Shown: one piece after another, positions 40,618 through 49,491 of the stretch
Numbering within the stretch: the first letter of the stretch is position 1
Layout: each line of letters starts with the position of its first letter
From: Paracoccus shanxieyensis
GTDB lineage: Bacteria > Pseudomonadota > Alphaproteobacteria > Rhodobacterales > Rhodobacteraceae
Reading direction: 5' to 3'
Length of the DNA: 51,637 nt
NCBI RefSeq assembly: GCF_009711265.1
Contig: NZ_WMII01000022.1
Location: 1-51,637, forward strand
Position numbers and translations under genes: made by a program
The notes under the pieces: model-generated
Databases searched by the model: none
Told to the model about the DNA's origin: nothing
The model's input: the letters and a program-made list of their open reading frames with translations, nothing else

Positions 40618-41542
40618 CGAAGTCGATTTTCGTCAAGTCGATCCGCGAGAGCCCGCGCAGGGCAAAGGCCAGGGCCACGGCCCATGCCATGAATAGCGCC
40701 GGCAGCGGCGGGACGGTGCCGCGCGAGAGGATCCCATCCGGCAGAAAGCGCAAGAGATCGGCGGCGAGGAACTTGTAGCTTTCGGCTACGGAGAGCGGCC
40801 CGAACAGGCTGCCCATGACGTGGAAAAAGGCGGTATCTGGGGCCGCCGCCAAGGCAGAGACAGGGTTGATCGCGGCGGTCGGATGGATGTTTCCGGTGAG
40901 CGCCGGCAGGATGAAGGTGACCGCCAGCCAGACTGAGACCGGGGTCAGCACGCCGGCGGGTTCGCTGCGCGCGGTGGCTGTTGCGCCAAGGGCGACCAGC
41001 CCGAACAGCATGACGAATCCCCAAGACAGGACAAAGAACAGTGTCAGTCGCAGCCAGTCTGCGCTGGTGACCACAAGACCGGGCAGGATCAGGAACGTCA
41101 TCACGCTGACCGCCGCCGCCAGCGCGACAAGCGCGGCCATCGCCAAGGCCAGACTGACCAGCCGTGACGCGGCATAGGTCCAGGTATCTAGCGGGCGCGA
41201 GCCGATCAGTGGCAGCACGCCGGCACGGCGGTCGGTCGCCACGAGCCGGAACCCGGTCACGCTGGCTGCCAGCGCTCCGATCAGGCTGACATAGATCGAC
41301 AGGTTGCGCAGCAGCGCAAGTGGTGATGTCTCCATGACCGGATTGGGCGGCACCGGTTGACCGCTTGCGGCTAGAAACTTCGCTGCGTCGGCGTAGATGG
41401 CATTGACGGTTGTTGTTGCGGACCAGCCAAGCCAAGCCGAAATCAGCACCAGAATGACAAAGAGTGCTGCCATCAGAGTGACGGTTCGGTCCCGCGCCAG
41501 ACCCCACAAGGCCTGTCCGATCAGTGGGCGAAAAGTGGTCAT
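40610..41542 (-). CDS. ABC transporter permease (NosY/ABC-2 type), first
   Basis: A 310-aa membrane protein similar in plan to its downstream neighbour: VATDRRAGVLPLIGSRPLDTWTYAASRL is the coupling segment and hydrophobic helices follow. It overlaps the ATPase gene by 4 nt and the second permease gene by 8 nt. The two permeases probably form a heterodimer. Confidence 0.85.
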   Translation of the reverse strand: MTTFRPLIGQALWGLARDRTVTLMAALFVILVLISAWLGWSATTTVNAIYADAAKFLAASGQPVPPNPVMETSPLALLRNLSIYVSLIGALAASVTGFRLVATDRRAGVLPLIGSRPLDTWTYAASRLVSLALAMAALVALAAAVSVMTFLILPGLVVTSADWLRLTLFFVLSWGFVMLFGLVALGATATARSEPAGVLTPVSVWLAVTFILPALTGNIHPTAAINPVSALAAAPDTAFFHVMGSLFGPLSVAESYKFLAADLLRFLPDGILSRGTVPPLPALFMAWAVALAFALRGLSRIDLTKIDFDA

Positions 41543-42276
41543 GCGGCCCGCCCGGCTTCAGGCAGCACCGACAGATACAGCGCCTCAAGCGCCTGCTCGT
41601 CGCCGTAAAGGTTGTTGACAGTGTCGATGCGGTCCTGAAACACCAGCCGCCCATGACTGAGAATGCCGATTGAGGTGCAGGTGCGGGCCACCTCTCCCAG
41701 AAGATGGGTGTTCATGAAAATGGTCATGCCATCCGCATTCAGCCGCTCGATCACGCGGCGCAGCAGCTTGACGCCCATCGGATCAAGGCCGGACGTCGGT
41801 TCGTCCAGAAACAGAACCGCGGGGCGGTGCAGGATGGCCTGCGCGAGGCCAACCCGCTGACGCATCCCCTTGGAGAACTCGCCAACGCGCCGAGCGGCCA
41901 AATCGGCGATTCCGAGGAAATCGAGTGTCTCGGCCACACGATCGGCGGGATTGTCCACCGCCGAAAGGTGGGCAAAGAACAGAAGGTTCTCGTGGGTGGT
42001 GAAGGTGTCGTAAAGCCGCACGTTTTCAGGGACATAGCCTATGCTGCGCCGTACCGCCATCCCATCGGACAGAATGTCGTGTCCGGCGACGCTGGCCCGC
42101 CCGGTCGTGGGCCGTGCCAGCGTTGTCAAAAGCTGGATCGTCGTGGTCTTGCCGGCGCCATTATGGCCGAGGAAACCGAATACCTCGCCTTTTGCAACCG
42201 TCATGGTCAGCGGGTGCAGGGCCACCATTGCGCCGTAGCTTCGGCCGAGGCCGGTCGTCGAGATTGCGTCTGTCAT
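41539..42276 (-). CDS. ABC transporter ATP-binding protein
   Basis: A 245-aa nucleotide-binding subunit. Walker A is GHNGAGKTT, the signature is FSKGMRQRVGLAQA, and Walker B is VLFLDEPTSG, with the H-loop in MNTHLL. It is NosF/CcmA-like. ATG 42276 has GAGAAAG upstream; the longer reading starting at 42306 lacks support. It is translationally coupled to both permeases. Confidence 0.92.
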   Translation of the reverse strand: MTDAISTTGLGRSYGAMVALHPLTMTVAKGEVFGFLGHNGAGKTTTIQLLTTLARPTTGRASVAGHDILSDGMAVRRSIGYVPENVRLYDTFTTHENLLFFAHLSAVDNPADRVAETLDFLGIADLAARRVGEFSKGMRQRVGLAQAILHRPAVLFLDEPTSGLDPMGVKLLRRVIERLNADGMTIFMNTHLLGEVARTCTSIGILSHGRLVFQDRIDTVNNLYGDEQALEALYLSVLPEAGRAA

Positions 42277-42330
42277 GGCTTTCTCACACTGTCGGGTGCC
42301 CCCCACCTAAAGGCGGAGGGCTGGGTTCTG

Positions 42331-43080
42331 TCACGCCGCGCGCGGCACGGGGCGCAGCGTCAGATAGACGACGGTCAGAGCGATGACGGTCAGGAAGCCC
42401 AGGCTGGTGGGGATCGTGCCGAAGCCCATTCCCCCGTATTCCTTGGGCTGCGACAGGAGATCGCCGAAGGACGCGCCAAGCGGGCGGGTAAAGATGTAGC
42501 AGAGCCAGAAGGCCCAGAGCCCGTCGAGCTTCAGCGCGAAGTAGCCGAACGACAGCGAGGCGATGATCAATCCGAACAGGATGCCGGTTGCCAGATAGCC
42601 CATGGCGAATTTTTCGGCCACGAGGTCACCCGCCGCTGTCCCAAGCGCAAAGGTGAACAGAATTGCCAGCCAGTAGAAGCTCTCGCGCCTTGCGGTGAAC
42701 ACCTCATGGATCGACAAGGTGCGTTCCGACAGGAACCAGAGAGCAAAGGTCGCTGCAAGCGCGGCAGAGAACACCCAGAACGTCGTGATCAGCTGCACGC
42801 CGAAGTTGTCCACCAGGTTGTCGGTGATCAGCGTGCCCACAATGGAAATCAGCACCACTGCGGCCCAGTAGACATGCGGCACATAGCGGCGCTGGCCGAA
42901 TTGCCAGATCAGGGCCGCGATCAGGACACCGGACATCAGCAGCGTCGTGGCCGTCAGGCCCAATCCGAGGTTGACCGCCAGATAGTCGGCAGCGGTTTCG
43001 CCCATGGTCACGGCCATCAGCTTGATCAACCAGAAGGACGGCGTGACTTCAGGTACGCGATTTGTGAGTTGAGGTTGCAT
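42331..43080 (-). CDS. COG4705-type uncharacterised membrane protein
   Basis: A 249-aa, seven- or eight-segment membrane protein. MGETAADYLAVNLG near the start and TRPLGASFGDLLSQP near the end mark the COG4705 family. The function is unknown. The internal repeat (GDLVAEKF/ADYLAVNL) suggests two related halves. It lies between an exported protein and the ABC genes in the same operon. Confidence 0.75.
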   Translation of the reverse strand: MQPQLTNRVPEVTPSFWLIKLMAVTMGETAADYLAVNLGLGLTATTLLMSGVLIAALIWQFGQRRYVPHVYWAAVVLISIVGTLITDNLVDNFGVQLITTFWVFSAALAATFALWFLSERTLSIHEVFTARRESFYWLAILFTFALGTAAGDLVAEKFAMGYLATGILFGLIIASLSFGYFALKLDGLWAFWLCYIFTRPLGASFGDLLSQPKEYGGMGFGTIPTSLGFLTVIALTVVYLTLRPVPRAA

Positions 43081-43088
43081 GGCGGACC

Positions 43089-43706
43089 TTATGACTTGAG
43101 AAGAGCAAGCGCCTGTGCCGTGAAGGCGTTGGCGCGGGTGTCATCATCGGCGTTGCAGCGTTCCAGGGCGCGGGCCTGAAGGTCTGCCACTTCCGGCGTG
43201 GCAGTATGGCCGCCAAGTGCGGTGGACAGATCGGTCAGCATCGCCTCGCAGGGGAGCGCGTGTCCGGTGTCGTCCGTCACGGCGATCCCGTTCACCATAT
43301 GTGCCCCGGTGACGGCGGCGGCCACGGGGCCTGCGAGCGTCTCTTGCAGCGCCGCGAGGGTATCGGTCACCTCGACCGGGCTTGGTGTCCCCTTTCGCAG
43401 GGCCGACAAGGCATCGTCGATAGCTGTATCCACAACGCCCCAGGCGTTCGCATCGGCGGCGCGCAGCCTTGGCTCGGCCTCGTCCCAGGCGGTTTCAAGA
43501 TCGGTGATCCGGGTTTGCGCGGCGACCAGATCGCCGGTCGCGGCGATGGTCTGGGTGTCGGTCACGATCATGGCAAACGGCGCCAGATCGCCAAGACCCG
43601 CGCTGGCGCTCTGGCTGGCAGGTGCGGGCAGCAGCCACATCTCGACGGCGGCAAAGCCTGCGACCGGCACCGCGATCAGCGCCACGGAAAGCAATAGATT
43701 TCGCAT
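43089..43706 (-). CDS. Exported hypothetical protein, helical
   Basis: A 205-aa secreted protein with signal peptide MRNLLLSVALIAVPVAGFAA. The mature part is almost all helical (TDLETAWDEAEPRLRAADANAW) with two cysteines (LPCEAM and ERCNAD). The organisation recalls small periplasmic sensors or adaptors that oppose cytochrome b561-type proteins, but I know no family name. AAGGAG precedes ATG 43706, which is shared with the last base of the upstream gene. Confidence 0.65.
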   Translation of the reverse strand: MRNLLLSVALIAVPVAGFAAVEMWLLPAPASQSASAGLGDLAPFAMIVTDTQTIAATGDLVAAQTRITDLETAWDEAEPRLRAADANAWGVVDTAIDDALSALRKGTPSPVEVTDTLAALQETLAGPVAAAVTGAHMVNGIAVTDDTGHALPCEAMLTDLSTALGGHTATPEVADLQARALERCNADDDTRANAFTAQALALLKS

Positions 43707-44302
43707 CAGTTCAACTCCTTGCGGGGACCGAATGACCACATCTGGCCCAGGGACGTGTCTTTGCGGACATGATTGAAGAGACCCATCAGCGCATGGCCGA
43801 TCAGATAGGCCCAGACGAGATTGCCGCAGAGGACATGCAGTTCGATGGCAGTCTCGGTCAGCGATGCAGGCCCCTGCCACCACAGAAGGCCGCTGGCCGC
43901 CATCGCGGTCATCAGCAGCAGCCCCGCGCCATGCACGGCGCTGGCCAGCCCTGTATCGGCCTGATGAGTTGGTGCGCGCAGATGGACAAGCGCCCCAAGA
44001 TGCGCCTTGAGATCGGCCCACAGCGCGGCCAGCCGGGCCGGCGAGCCCCAGGGCAACAGCGCCCTCAGGCTTGTCCCGGTGCGACGGGTCATCGCGTTCA
44101 GCCAGAACAGCACGAGGACGACGAGACTGATGGCACCGCCATATTCGTGCAGGATCATCGGCGCGCCAAGGACGGGCGCGTCGTCCGGCGGCACCATGAG
44201 CAGGCTCAAGCCAAGCTGCCAAACGATGGCAAGCGCGGTCGCGGCATGCAGCACGCGCGTCATTCGGCTGTGGATACGGAAAGGATCGGTCGTGATGGAC
44301 AT
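43706..44302 (-). CDS. Cytochrome b561-like membrane protein
   Basis: A 198-aa protein with four membrane segments and histidines placed for two haem b groups (HSRMTRVLHAATAL, ILHEYGGAISL, LHVLCGNLVWAYLIGHALMG). It belongs to the bacterial b561/Ni-Fe hydrogenase b-type family, which passes electrons from quinol to periplasmic partners. The electron acceptor could be the exported protein encoded next. It is the first gene of the leftward operon ending with the ABC genes, and its promoter overlaps the operators at 44389-44455. Confidence 0.85.
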   Translation of the reverse strand: MSITTDPFRIHSRMTRVLHAATALAIVWQLGLSLLMVPPDDAPVLGAPMILHEYGGAISLVVLVLFWLNAMTRRTGTSLRALLPWGSPARLAALWADLKAHLGALVHLRAPTHQADTGLASAVHGAGLLLMTAMAASGLLWWQGPASLTETAIELHVLCGNLVWAYLIGHALMGLFNHVRKDTSLGQMWSFGPRKELN

Positions 44303-44388
44303 GGGAGCCTGCGGGAAAGGAGTGGCGGCGGATAGCCCGTCGATTGGCCTGTCCTAGCTCCGTGATTCCCGTCAGTTCTTGTGACGAT

Positions 44389-44455
44389 CTTACAGTTTTG
44401 TAAGAACCGCGATCGGCGCCGGGGTTTCTTGGAGCAAATCCTACAAAATTGTAAG
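44389..44455. promoter_or_regulatory. Two dyad operators between the b561-type operon and the two-component genes
   Basis: CTTACA-GTTT-TGTAAG (44389-44404) is a perfect inverted repeat. A second copy, CCTACA-AAAT-TGTAAG (44440-44455), has one mismatch and starts 51 bp further on, almost five helical turns away. They sit between divergent transcription units, so the response regulator encoded at 44556 is the likely binder. Confidence 0.65.
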
Positions 44456-44555
44456 ATCAGGGAAACACCGCCTTCCCGGCTTGTCGCGGAACCGTTCCGG
44501 GGCGATGATTGCGAAAAGGAAAAAGGCCGCAACGCCACTTCCGGAAGGTCGCCGG

Positions 44556-45227
44556 GTGAAGATACTGGTTGCAGAGGACGATGCAGAGATCGGCGACTAC
44601 ATCCGCAAGGGTCTGGTCGCCGAGGGCCATTCCGTCGATCACCTGACTGACGGACGCGAGGCACTGACACAGGCAACGCTGCAACCTTACGATCTGTTCC
44701 TCTTCGACCGGATGCTGCCGGGCCTCGACGGTCTGTCGTTGCTGAAATCCCTGCGGGCCGCGCAGGTGGCGACGCCTGCAATCCTGCTGACATCAATGGG
44801 AGCGGTTGATGACCGGGTCGCGGGCCTGAGGGCCGGGGCCGACGACTATATCGTCAAGCCCTTCGCCTTTGCCGAGTTGCTGGCGCGGATCGACACCATC
44901 GCCCGCCGCCCCGGCCTACGGGCTGAGGTGACCGAATTGCGCCAAGGCGATCTGCACCTCGATCTGCTGACGCGAGAGGCTCACCGGGCGGGCGTCGCTA
45001 TCGATCTGCAGCCCCGCGAGTTCTTGTTGCTGAAGCATTTCATGGAGCGGCCGGGACGGGTGCAGACACGCACGATCCTGCTTGAAGCTGTCTGGGGTCT
45101 GCATTTCGACCCAAAGACCAGTGTGGTCGAAACTCATGTCAGCCGATTGCGCGCCAAGATCGACAAGCCGTTCGACAAGGCCTACCTCACCACCCTGCAC
45201 GGGGTGGGCTATGTGTTTCAGCCGTGA
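44556..45227 (+). CDS. OmpR-family response regulator
   Basis: A 223-aa regulator. The receiver domain has acidic pocket EDD at 7-9, phosphorylation site D51 in LFDRMLPG, switch LTSMGA and KPF. The C-terminal OmpR winged helix follows (LQPREFLLLKHF, VWGLHFDPKTSVVETHVSRLRAKID). GTG 44556 is chosen because GGAAGG lies upstream and the protein then opens MKILVAEDD, as its relatives do; ATG 44505 is the alternative. It is coupled to the kinase gene by a 4-nt overlap. Confidence 0.92.
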   Translation: MKILVAEDDAEIGDYIRKGLVAEGHSVDHLTDGREALTQATLQPYDLFLFDRMLPGLDGLSLLKSLRAAQVATPAILLTSMGAVDDRVAGLRAGADDYIVKPFAFAELLARIDTIARRPGLRAEVTELRQGDLHLDLLTREAHRAGVAIDLQPREFLLLKHFMERPGRVQTRTILLEAVWGLHFDPKTSVVETHVSRLRAKIDKPFDKAYLTTLHGVGYVFQP

Positions 45228-46585
45228 CCACGCCGCGCCGCCTGTCCTGGTCGATGCGCTTTGCCTTGATGATCTCGGGCGTGTTCGCCGGGGCAGCCGT
45301 TCTGGCCGGGGCCGTCGCCTATGTACTCTTGTCGGGCGAATTGACGGGCCGCCTGCGCCACGACGTGGAAAGCATGGCTGGCAATCTGGCCTACACACTG
45401 CAGAACGGCGGTCCTCAAGACCTGCTGGAACAGATCGACGCGCTTTCCGCCAATGCACGGGACGGGTCCGCCGTGGCCGCCTACATCGATCCTCAAGGCT
45501 TGCAGATCGCTGGCAACTTCAGTCCGGACCATCCCTTTTCCGGGCACCGCGCCCTGCGTGTCGGTCGCGACATGACCTTGGCCGTGTCGCCAACTGGCGT
45601 CGTGCCAACCGACTACTTTGCCTTTGGGCTTCAGTCACCCCAAGGATGGATCATCACCGGTCGCGACGCCGAATGGGTCGCGGAGAACACCGAGGTTCTG
45701 CTGCAGGGGACGGCCTGGGGCCTTGGCGTAGCACTGATCCTGTCAATCATGCTGGCGATCTTCATCGCGCGGCGAAACGAAACGCGGATAGATCGTTTCG
45801 AGGAAGTGCTCACGGCGGTTGGAGCCGGAGCGCATCACCTGCGGGTGGTCGACAAAGGCCACGACGACATCGGGCGGCTGGCAAGCCGAGTGAACGAGAC
45901 GCTGGCACACCTGGAGGCTGGAATTGCCACTATCCGGCAAGTCTCGACCGACGTGGCGCATGACCTGCGTGCTCCTCTTGCCCGACTTCGGATGCGGCTG
46001 GAGCCACATGTCCTGACAGACCAGACCCCGGATGACCTGCGCGACGATCTGGGCCGGGCGCTGGAGGATCTGGATGCCCTGTCGGCGACGTTTGACGCGA
46101 TCTTGCGCCTCTCACGGATGCAGGCAGGCCTTGTGCCGTTCCGGGCAGAAGCCTTTGACCTCGCGACGCTGTGCCGTGAGCTGACCGATATGCTTGCACC
46201 ATCGGCAGAAGATGTAGGGCACCGCTTGACCGCCGGTATCCCACCGACCGCGATCGTGCACGGTGACGATGATCTGATTGCCCAAGCCATCCTGAACCTG
46301 ACGGACAACGCGATGCGTCACTGCACGGTCCCCGCGAACATCCAGCTTTCCGTTACGGCGGTGCCGGATGGGTGGCGGGTGTCGGTCACCGATACGGGAC
46401 CGGGCATCCCGGAGGCAGACCGCAAGCGTGCCACGGAACGGTTTGTCCGGCTCGACGCGTCGCGGAACACTCCGGGCGCAGGTCTTGGTCTAAGCCTCGT
46501 AACGGCGATTCTGCGCTTGCATGGTTCGGAGTTGCATCTTTCCGACAATTCGCCGGGCCTGCGGGCAGAGTTTGACTTGAGCTGA
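45224..46585 (+). CDS. Sensor histidine kinase
   Basis: A 453-aa kinase with two membrane segments (about 15-37 and 165-183) around a periplasmic sensor, a HAMP region, H-box VAHDLRAPLARLRMRL (H246), N-box LNLTDNAMRHC and G-boxes DTGPGIP and GAGLGLSL. The signal is unknown. The GTG start at 45224 overlaps the regulator gene. With the regulator it probably controls the divergent b561/ABC operon. Confidence 0.92.
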   Translation: MTTPRRLSWSMRFALMISGVFAGAAVLAGAVAYVLLSGELTGRLRHDVESMAGNLAYTLQNGGPQDLLEQIDALSANARDGSAVAAYIDPQGLQIAGNFSPDHPFSGHRALRVGRDMTLAVSPTGVVPTDYFAFGLQSPQGWIITGRDAEWVAENTEVLLQGTAWGLGVALILSIMLAIFIARRNETRIDRFEEVLTAVGAGAHHLRVVDKGHDDIGRLASRVNETLAHLEAGIATIRQVSTDVAHDLRAPLARLRMRLEPHVLTDQTPDDLRDDLGRALEDLDALSATFDAILRLSRMQAGLVPFRAEAFDLATLCRELTDMLAPSAEDVGHRLTAGIPPTAIVHGDDDLIAQAILNLTDNAMRHCTVPANIQLSVTAVPDGWRVSVTDTGPGIPEADRKRATERFVRLDASRNTPGAGLGLSLVTAILRLHGSELHLSDNSPGLRAEFDLS

Positions 46586-46771
46586 ACTTGGCCGGTGGAG
46601 GGTTCAACTTGTTGCCGACCGATGTATCGAGGAGCTTTCAGATGGTCTGGTCGACAGTATTCCCACAAAGTTCGGCGATCATTGGTTGCTCCACCTTGCT
46701 GTACGAAATCGCGAAATTATCGTGGCTGAGGAAACCTCGGGTTATGCGACTGATGTAGGCGGAGGCAAATA

Positions 46772-47269
46772 ATGCGGATCGCCGAAGACGATATCCGGCG
46801 TGTCTTTCGGGTGAGCCTCTGGCTGAAGGGCTTGCACAGCCTGGCCGAAGTCTTCGGCGGCCTTGCCTTGGTTTTTCTGAGCCATGAATTGATCGTCAAG
46901 TTCGCCACGGCCCTTACCCGCGCTGAACTCATGGAGGACCCGCGAGACCTTGTCGCAAACACTCTTCGCAAGGCCGCCGAAGGCTTCACCGCTGATGCTC
47001 AGTCCTTCGCGGCCTGGTACCTCTTCAGCCATGGCCTGATCAAGCTGGTGCTGGTCGTGGCAGTGCTCACGAACCGGGTTTGGGCCTATCCGGCCTTCAT
47101 TGCTGCCATGATCGGTTTCATCGCGTATCAGGTCTATAGGATGACTTTCGACATAACCTTCGTTCTGGTGACGATCACAATGCTTGACCTGATCGTCCTC
47201 GTTCTCGCCTGGCATGAGTACCGCTTCATTCGACGGTCGAAAGCGCTCCAGCAGGAAGGACACCAATGA
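46772..47269 (+). CDS. DUF2127 membrane protein
   Basis: A 165-aa protein with four hydrophobic segments. LWLKGLHSLAEVFGGLALVF and FAAWYLFSHGLIKLVLVVAVL match the DUF2127 pattern. The function is unknown. GGAGG lies upstream of ATG 46772. It overlaps the PAP2 gene by 4 nt, so the two are co-translated and may act together at the membrane. Confidence 0.8.
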   Translation: MRIAEDDIRRVFRVSLWLKGLHSLAEVFGGLALVFLSHELIVKFATALTRAELMEDPRDLVANTLRKAAEGFTADAQSFAAWYLFSHGLIKLVLVVAVLTNRVWAYPAFIAAMIGFIAYQVYRMTFDITFVLVTITMLDLIVLVLAWHEYRFIRRSKALQQEGHQ

Positions 47270-48003
47270 GCAGTTCCAATGACACCGGGCACCGACGCGC
47301 ACTGGAGTTCCTCAAGGCAACGGGCATCGACAAGGCAGTGGCAGCGGTTGTAGCTGTCGGCTCTCTTCTCCTCTTCGGATTCATCAAAATCGCAGATGAG
47401 GTCGTTGAGGGAGAAACGCGCACGTTTGACGAAGCAATCCTGATGGCCCTTCGTACACCCGGCGACATCACTCAGCCCATCGGTCCGCCCTGGTTGCATG
47501 AGATGGTCCGCGACTTCACCGCTCTGGGAAGCACAGGAGTGCTGGCAGTCATCACTTTTGGGGTTGCGAGTTGGCTCTTGTTCTCCAAGAGGGCCAAAAC
47601 GGCAGGACTGGTGGTCGCCTCCGTGGTTGGGGGCGTTGCCTTCTCGAACCTGCTGAAGTGGAGCTTCGCCCGACCGCGACCGGACCTTGTCCCTCATTCC
47701 GTTGCGGTCTTCACCAACAGCTTTCCCAGTGGCCATGCAATGATGTCGGCCGTTGTTTACCTGACGCTCGGCATTCTGATAGCCCGGACGCAGCAGACAT
47801 TGGCGCTGAAGATCTACGTTTTGGCGCTCGCAGTGTTTCTCACGGCACTTGTCGGCATGAGCCGTGTCTATCTTGGAGTGCACTGGCCGAGTGATGTTCT
47901 GGCAGGCTGGGCTGTGGGCGCGTGCTGGGCGCTCTTTTGCTCGTTCATCCTGTCGGGCCTTCAAGAAACTGGAAAGGTCGAGCCAGAATCCAAAGCTGGA
48001 TGA
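47266..48003 (+). CDS. PAP2 family membrane phosphatase
   Basis: A 245-aa multispan lipid phosphatase. All three PAP2 motifs are intact: KWSFARPRP, FPSGHAMMSA and SRVYLGVHWPSD. Substrates could be phosphatidate, undecaprenyl pyrophosphate or a similar lipid phosphate; they cannot be told apart by sequence. The gene is coupled to DUF2127. Confidence 0.9.
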   Translation: MSSSNDTGHRRALEFLKATGIDKAVAAVVAVGSLLLFGFIKIADEVVEGETRTFDEAILMALRTPGDITQPIGPPWLHEMVRDFTALGSTGVLAVITFGVASWLLFSKRAKTAGLVVASVVGGVAFSNLLKWSFARPRPDLVPHSVAVFTNSFPSGHAMMSAVVYLTLGILIARTQQTLALKIYVLALAVFLTALVGMSRVYLGVHWPSDVLAGWAVGACWALFCSFILSGLQETGKVEPESKAG

Positions 48004-48193
48004 CACTGTGACTGTGCCCGGGGTGCCATCGTTGATGCAGACCAATTGCGCAAACCCGTCGGCATTCAGAAGACATGGGGCCTCTGTCCCCTCCCCTCCA
48101 CCGAGCGTCCACTTTTGCGGCAACAACTAGACAGGCCCAGCATCGGCCTCCCGCCCTTCGCTTCCCGTAAAGCAAGAGGAGTGCCGGTTTCCC

Positions 48194-48240
48194 GGTGACG
48201 GGTCGAGGGTTGGGAGAGTGGCTCCCGGCGCCCGTCGCGG
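48194..48240 (+). promoter_or_regulatory. Shared 5' leader element, copy 2
   Basis: It repeats the element at 16470-16517: GGTGACGGG, spacer, GGGAGAGTGGCTCCC, GGCGCCCGTCGCGG. Here the stem reads GGGAG/CTCCC, whereas copies 1 and 3 have CTTCC; pairing is kept. It ends 10 bp before the DUF932 gene. Confidence 0.6.
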
Positions 48241-48250
48241 GAGATAGCCG

Positions 48251-49450
48251 ATGGGTGTTGTGGAAGTTCTGGATCCGGTCGCACCGGTGAGGGCGGGTGG
48301 CTGGAAAGTGGATGTCAGCCGGGGTGAACGGAACGGGAGGGTGTCGTCCGAATGGTTCAACCGGCCCGATGACGAGCGGTATTTGTCGCTCGACGATCTC
48401 TGGGCCAATGTGAAAGGTCGGTCCGAGCGCAGCCGCAGCCGTGTGGTGCAGACCGCCGACATCCGCGTCGAGGCCGCGCGCGACAACCCCGAGCGGCTGC
48501 ACCTCATGCTGCCGAAGGCGCATAAACCGGTCGCGCCCACGCACTGGGCGTTTGGCCAGCTTGCGAGCATCGTCGGCGCCCCGGCGTCCTACCTGCGGCA
48601 GTTGCCTGCGCCTTTGGCTGGGATCAATCTTCAGTACGGCCTGACCAACCACCGCGCTGAGCAGGTGAAAACCTTGGAGACGGAAGATGGTCGCACGGAA
48701 CTGCGCGCGGTCACCGGTCCGGACTATGGCCGCATCCATGACCATGAACTCGTCGAGGCGGTGCAGCGCATCGCGGGCAATGGCACCGGCGACACGCGCT
48801 GGAAGGTGCCGGGTGTGCTCGACTGGTCGACCGGGGTCTACAACCCCGATGTCGAGATCAGCCGCGACACGACCACGCTCTACGCCTCGGACCGCGACGT
48901 CTTCCTGTTCTTGGTCGATGATCACAATCCGATCGAGGCGGGCCGTCTGCCCGACGGCTCACCCGATCTCTACTTCCGGGGCTTCTACTGCTGGAACTCC
49001 GAGGTGGGGGCGAAGACCCTCGGCATGGCGAGCTTCTACCTGCGGGCCGTGTGCCAGAACCGCAACCTCTGGGGCGTCGAGGATTTTCAGGAAATCAAGA
49101 TCCGCCACTCGAAATACGCGGCCTCGCGCTTTGCCCATGAGGCTGCCCCTGCGCTGACGCGGTTTGCCAATTCCTCGCCGCAGGGCTTTGTGAACGGCAT
49201 CAAGGCGGCACGGCAGCAGATTGTGGCGCGGACGGATGAGGACCGGGAAGACTTCCTACGCAAGCGCGGTTTCTCGAAGGCGGAATCCGGCAAGATCATC
49301 GAGAAGGTGTTGATGGAAGAGGGCCGCCCGCCCGAGAGCATCTTCGACTTCGTGCAGGGCATCACGCGGCTTGCGCGCGACAAGACCCAGCAGGATGCCC
49401 GTCTCGACATGGAAGGGCGTGCCAAGAAGCTCCTCGACCGGGTCGGGTAA
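48251..49450 (+). CDS. DUF932 domain plasmid protein
   Basis: A 399-aa protein of the DUF932 family, common on plasmids and phages. Typical stretches are GRIHDHELVEAVQRIAG, DRDVFLFLVDDHNPIE and GFYCWNSEVGAKTLGMASFYLRAVCQNRN. The function is unknown; some relatives work in replication or are anti-restriction associated. GGGAG lies 7 nt before ATG 48251. The leader carries the shared hairpin element, linking it to the ParB-like gene. Confidence 0.88.
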   Translation: MGVVEVLDPVAPVRAGGWKVDVSRGERNGRVSSEWFNRPDDERYLSLDDLWANVKGRSERSRSRVVQTADIRVEAARDNPERLHLMLPKAHKPVAPTHWAFGQLASIVGAPASYLRQLPAPLAGINLQYGLTNHRAEQVKTLETEDGRTELRAVTGPDYGRIHDHELVEAVQRIAGNGTGDTRWKVPGVLDWSTGVYNPDVEISRDTTTLYASDRDVFLFLVDDHNPIEAGRLPDGSPDLYFRGFYCWNSEVGAKTLGMASFYLRAVCQNRNLWGVEDFQEIKIRHSKYAASRFAHEAAPALTRFANSSPQGFVNGIKAARQQIVARTDEDREDFLRKRGFSKAESGKIIEKVLMEEGRPPESIFDFVQGITRLARDKTQQDARLDMEGRAKKLLDRVG

Positions 49451-49460
49451 ACAAGAGGAG

Positions 49461-49485
49461 ATGGGACGCCACTTTGGCGTCCCAT
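49461..49485. terminator. Hairpin between the DUF932 and kinase genes
   Basis: ATGGGACGCCA, CTT loop and TGGCGTCCCAT form a perfect 11-bp stem 10 bp after the DUF932 stop and 6 bp from the convergent kinase stop. It is likely a shared terminator even without a T-run. Confidence 0.7.
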
Positions 49486-49491
49486 TCGAGG

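Noticed and set aside
41704..43179. 491-aa open frame on the plus strand
   Set aside because: Antisense to the ABC ATPase and COG4705 genes; Gln/Gly/His-rich shadow frame.
43707..44222. N-terminal extension of the exported protein gene at 43089
   Set aside because: The extension reads antisense-like sequence through the b561 gene in another frame; ATG 43706 gives a normal signal peptide with AAGGAG.
48004..48193. Possible gene remnant between PAP2 and DUF932
   Set aside because: Short frames only and no motif; treated as intergenic.
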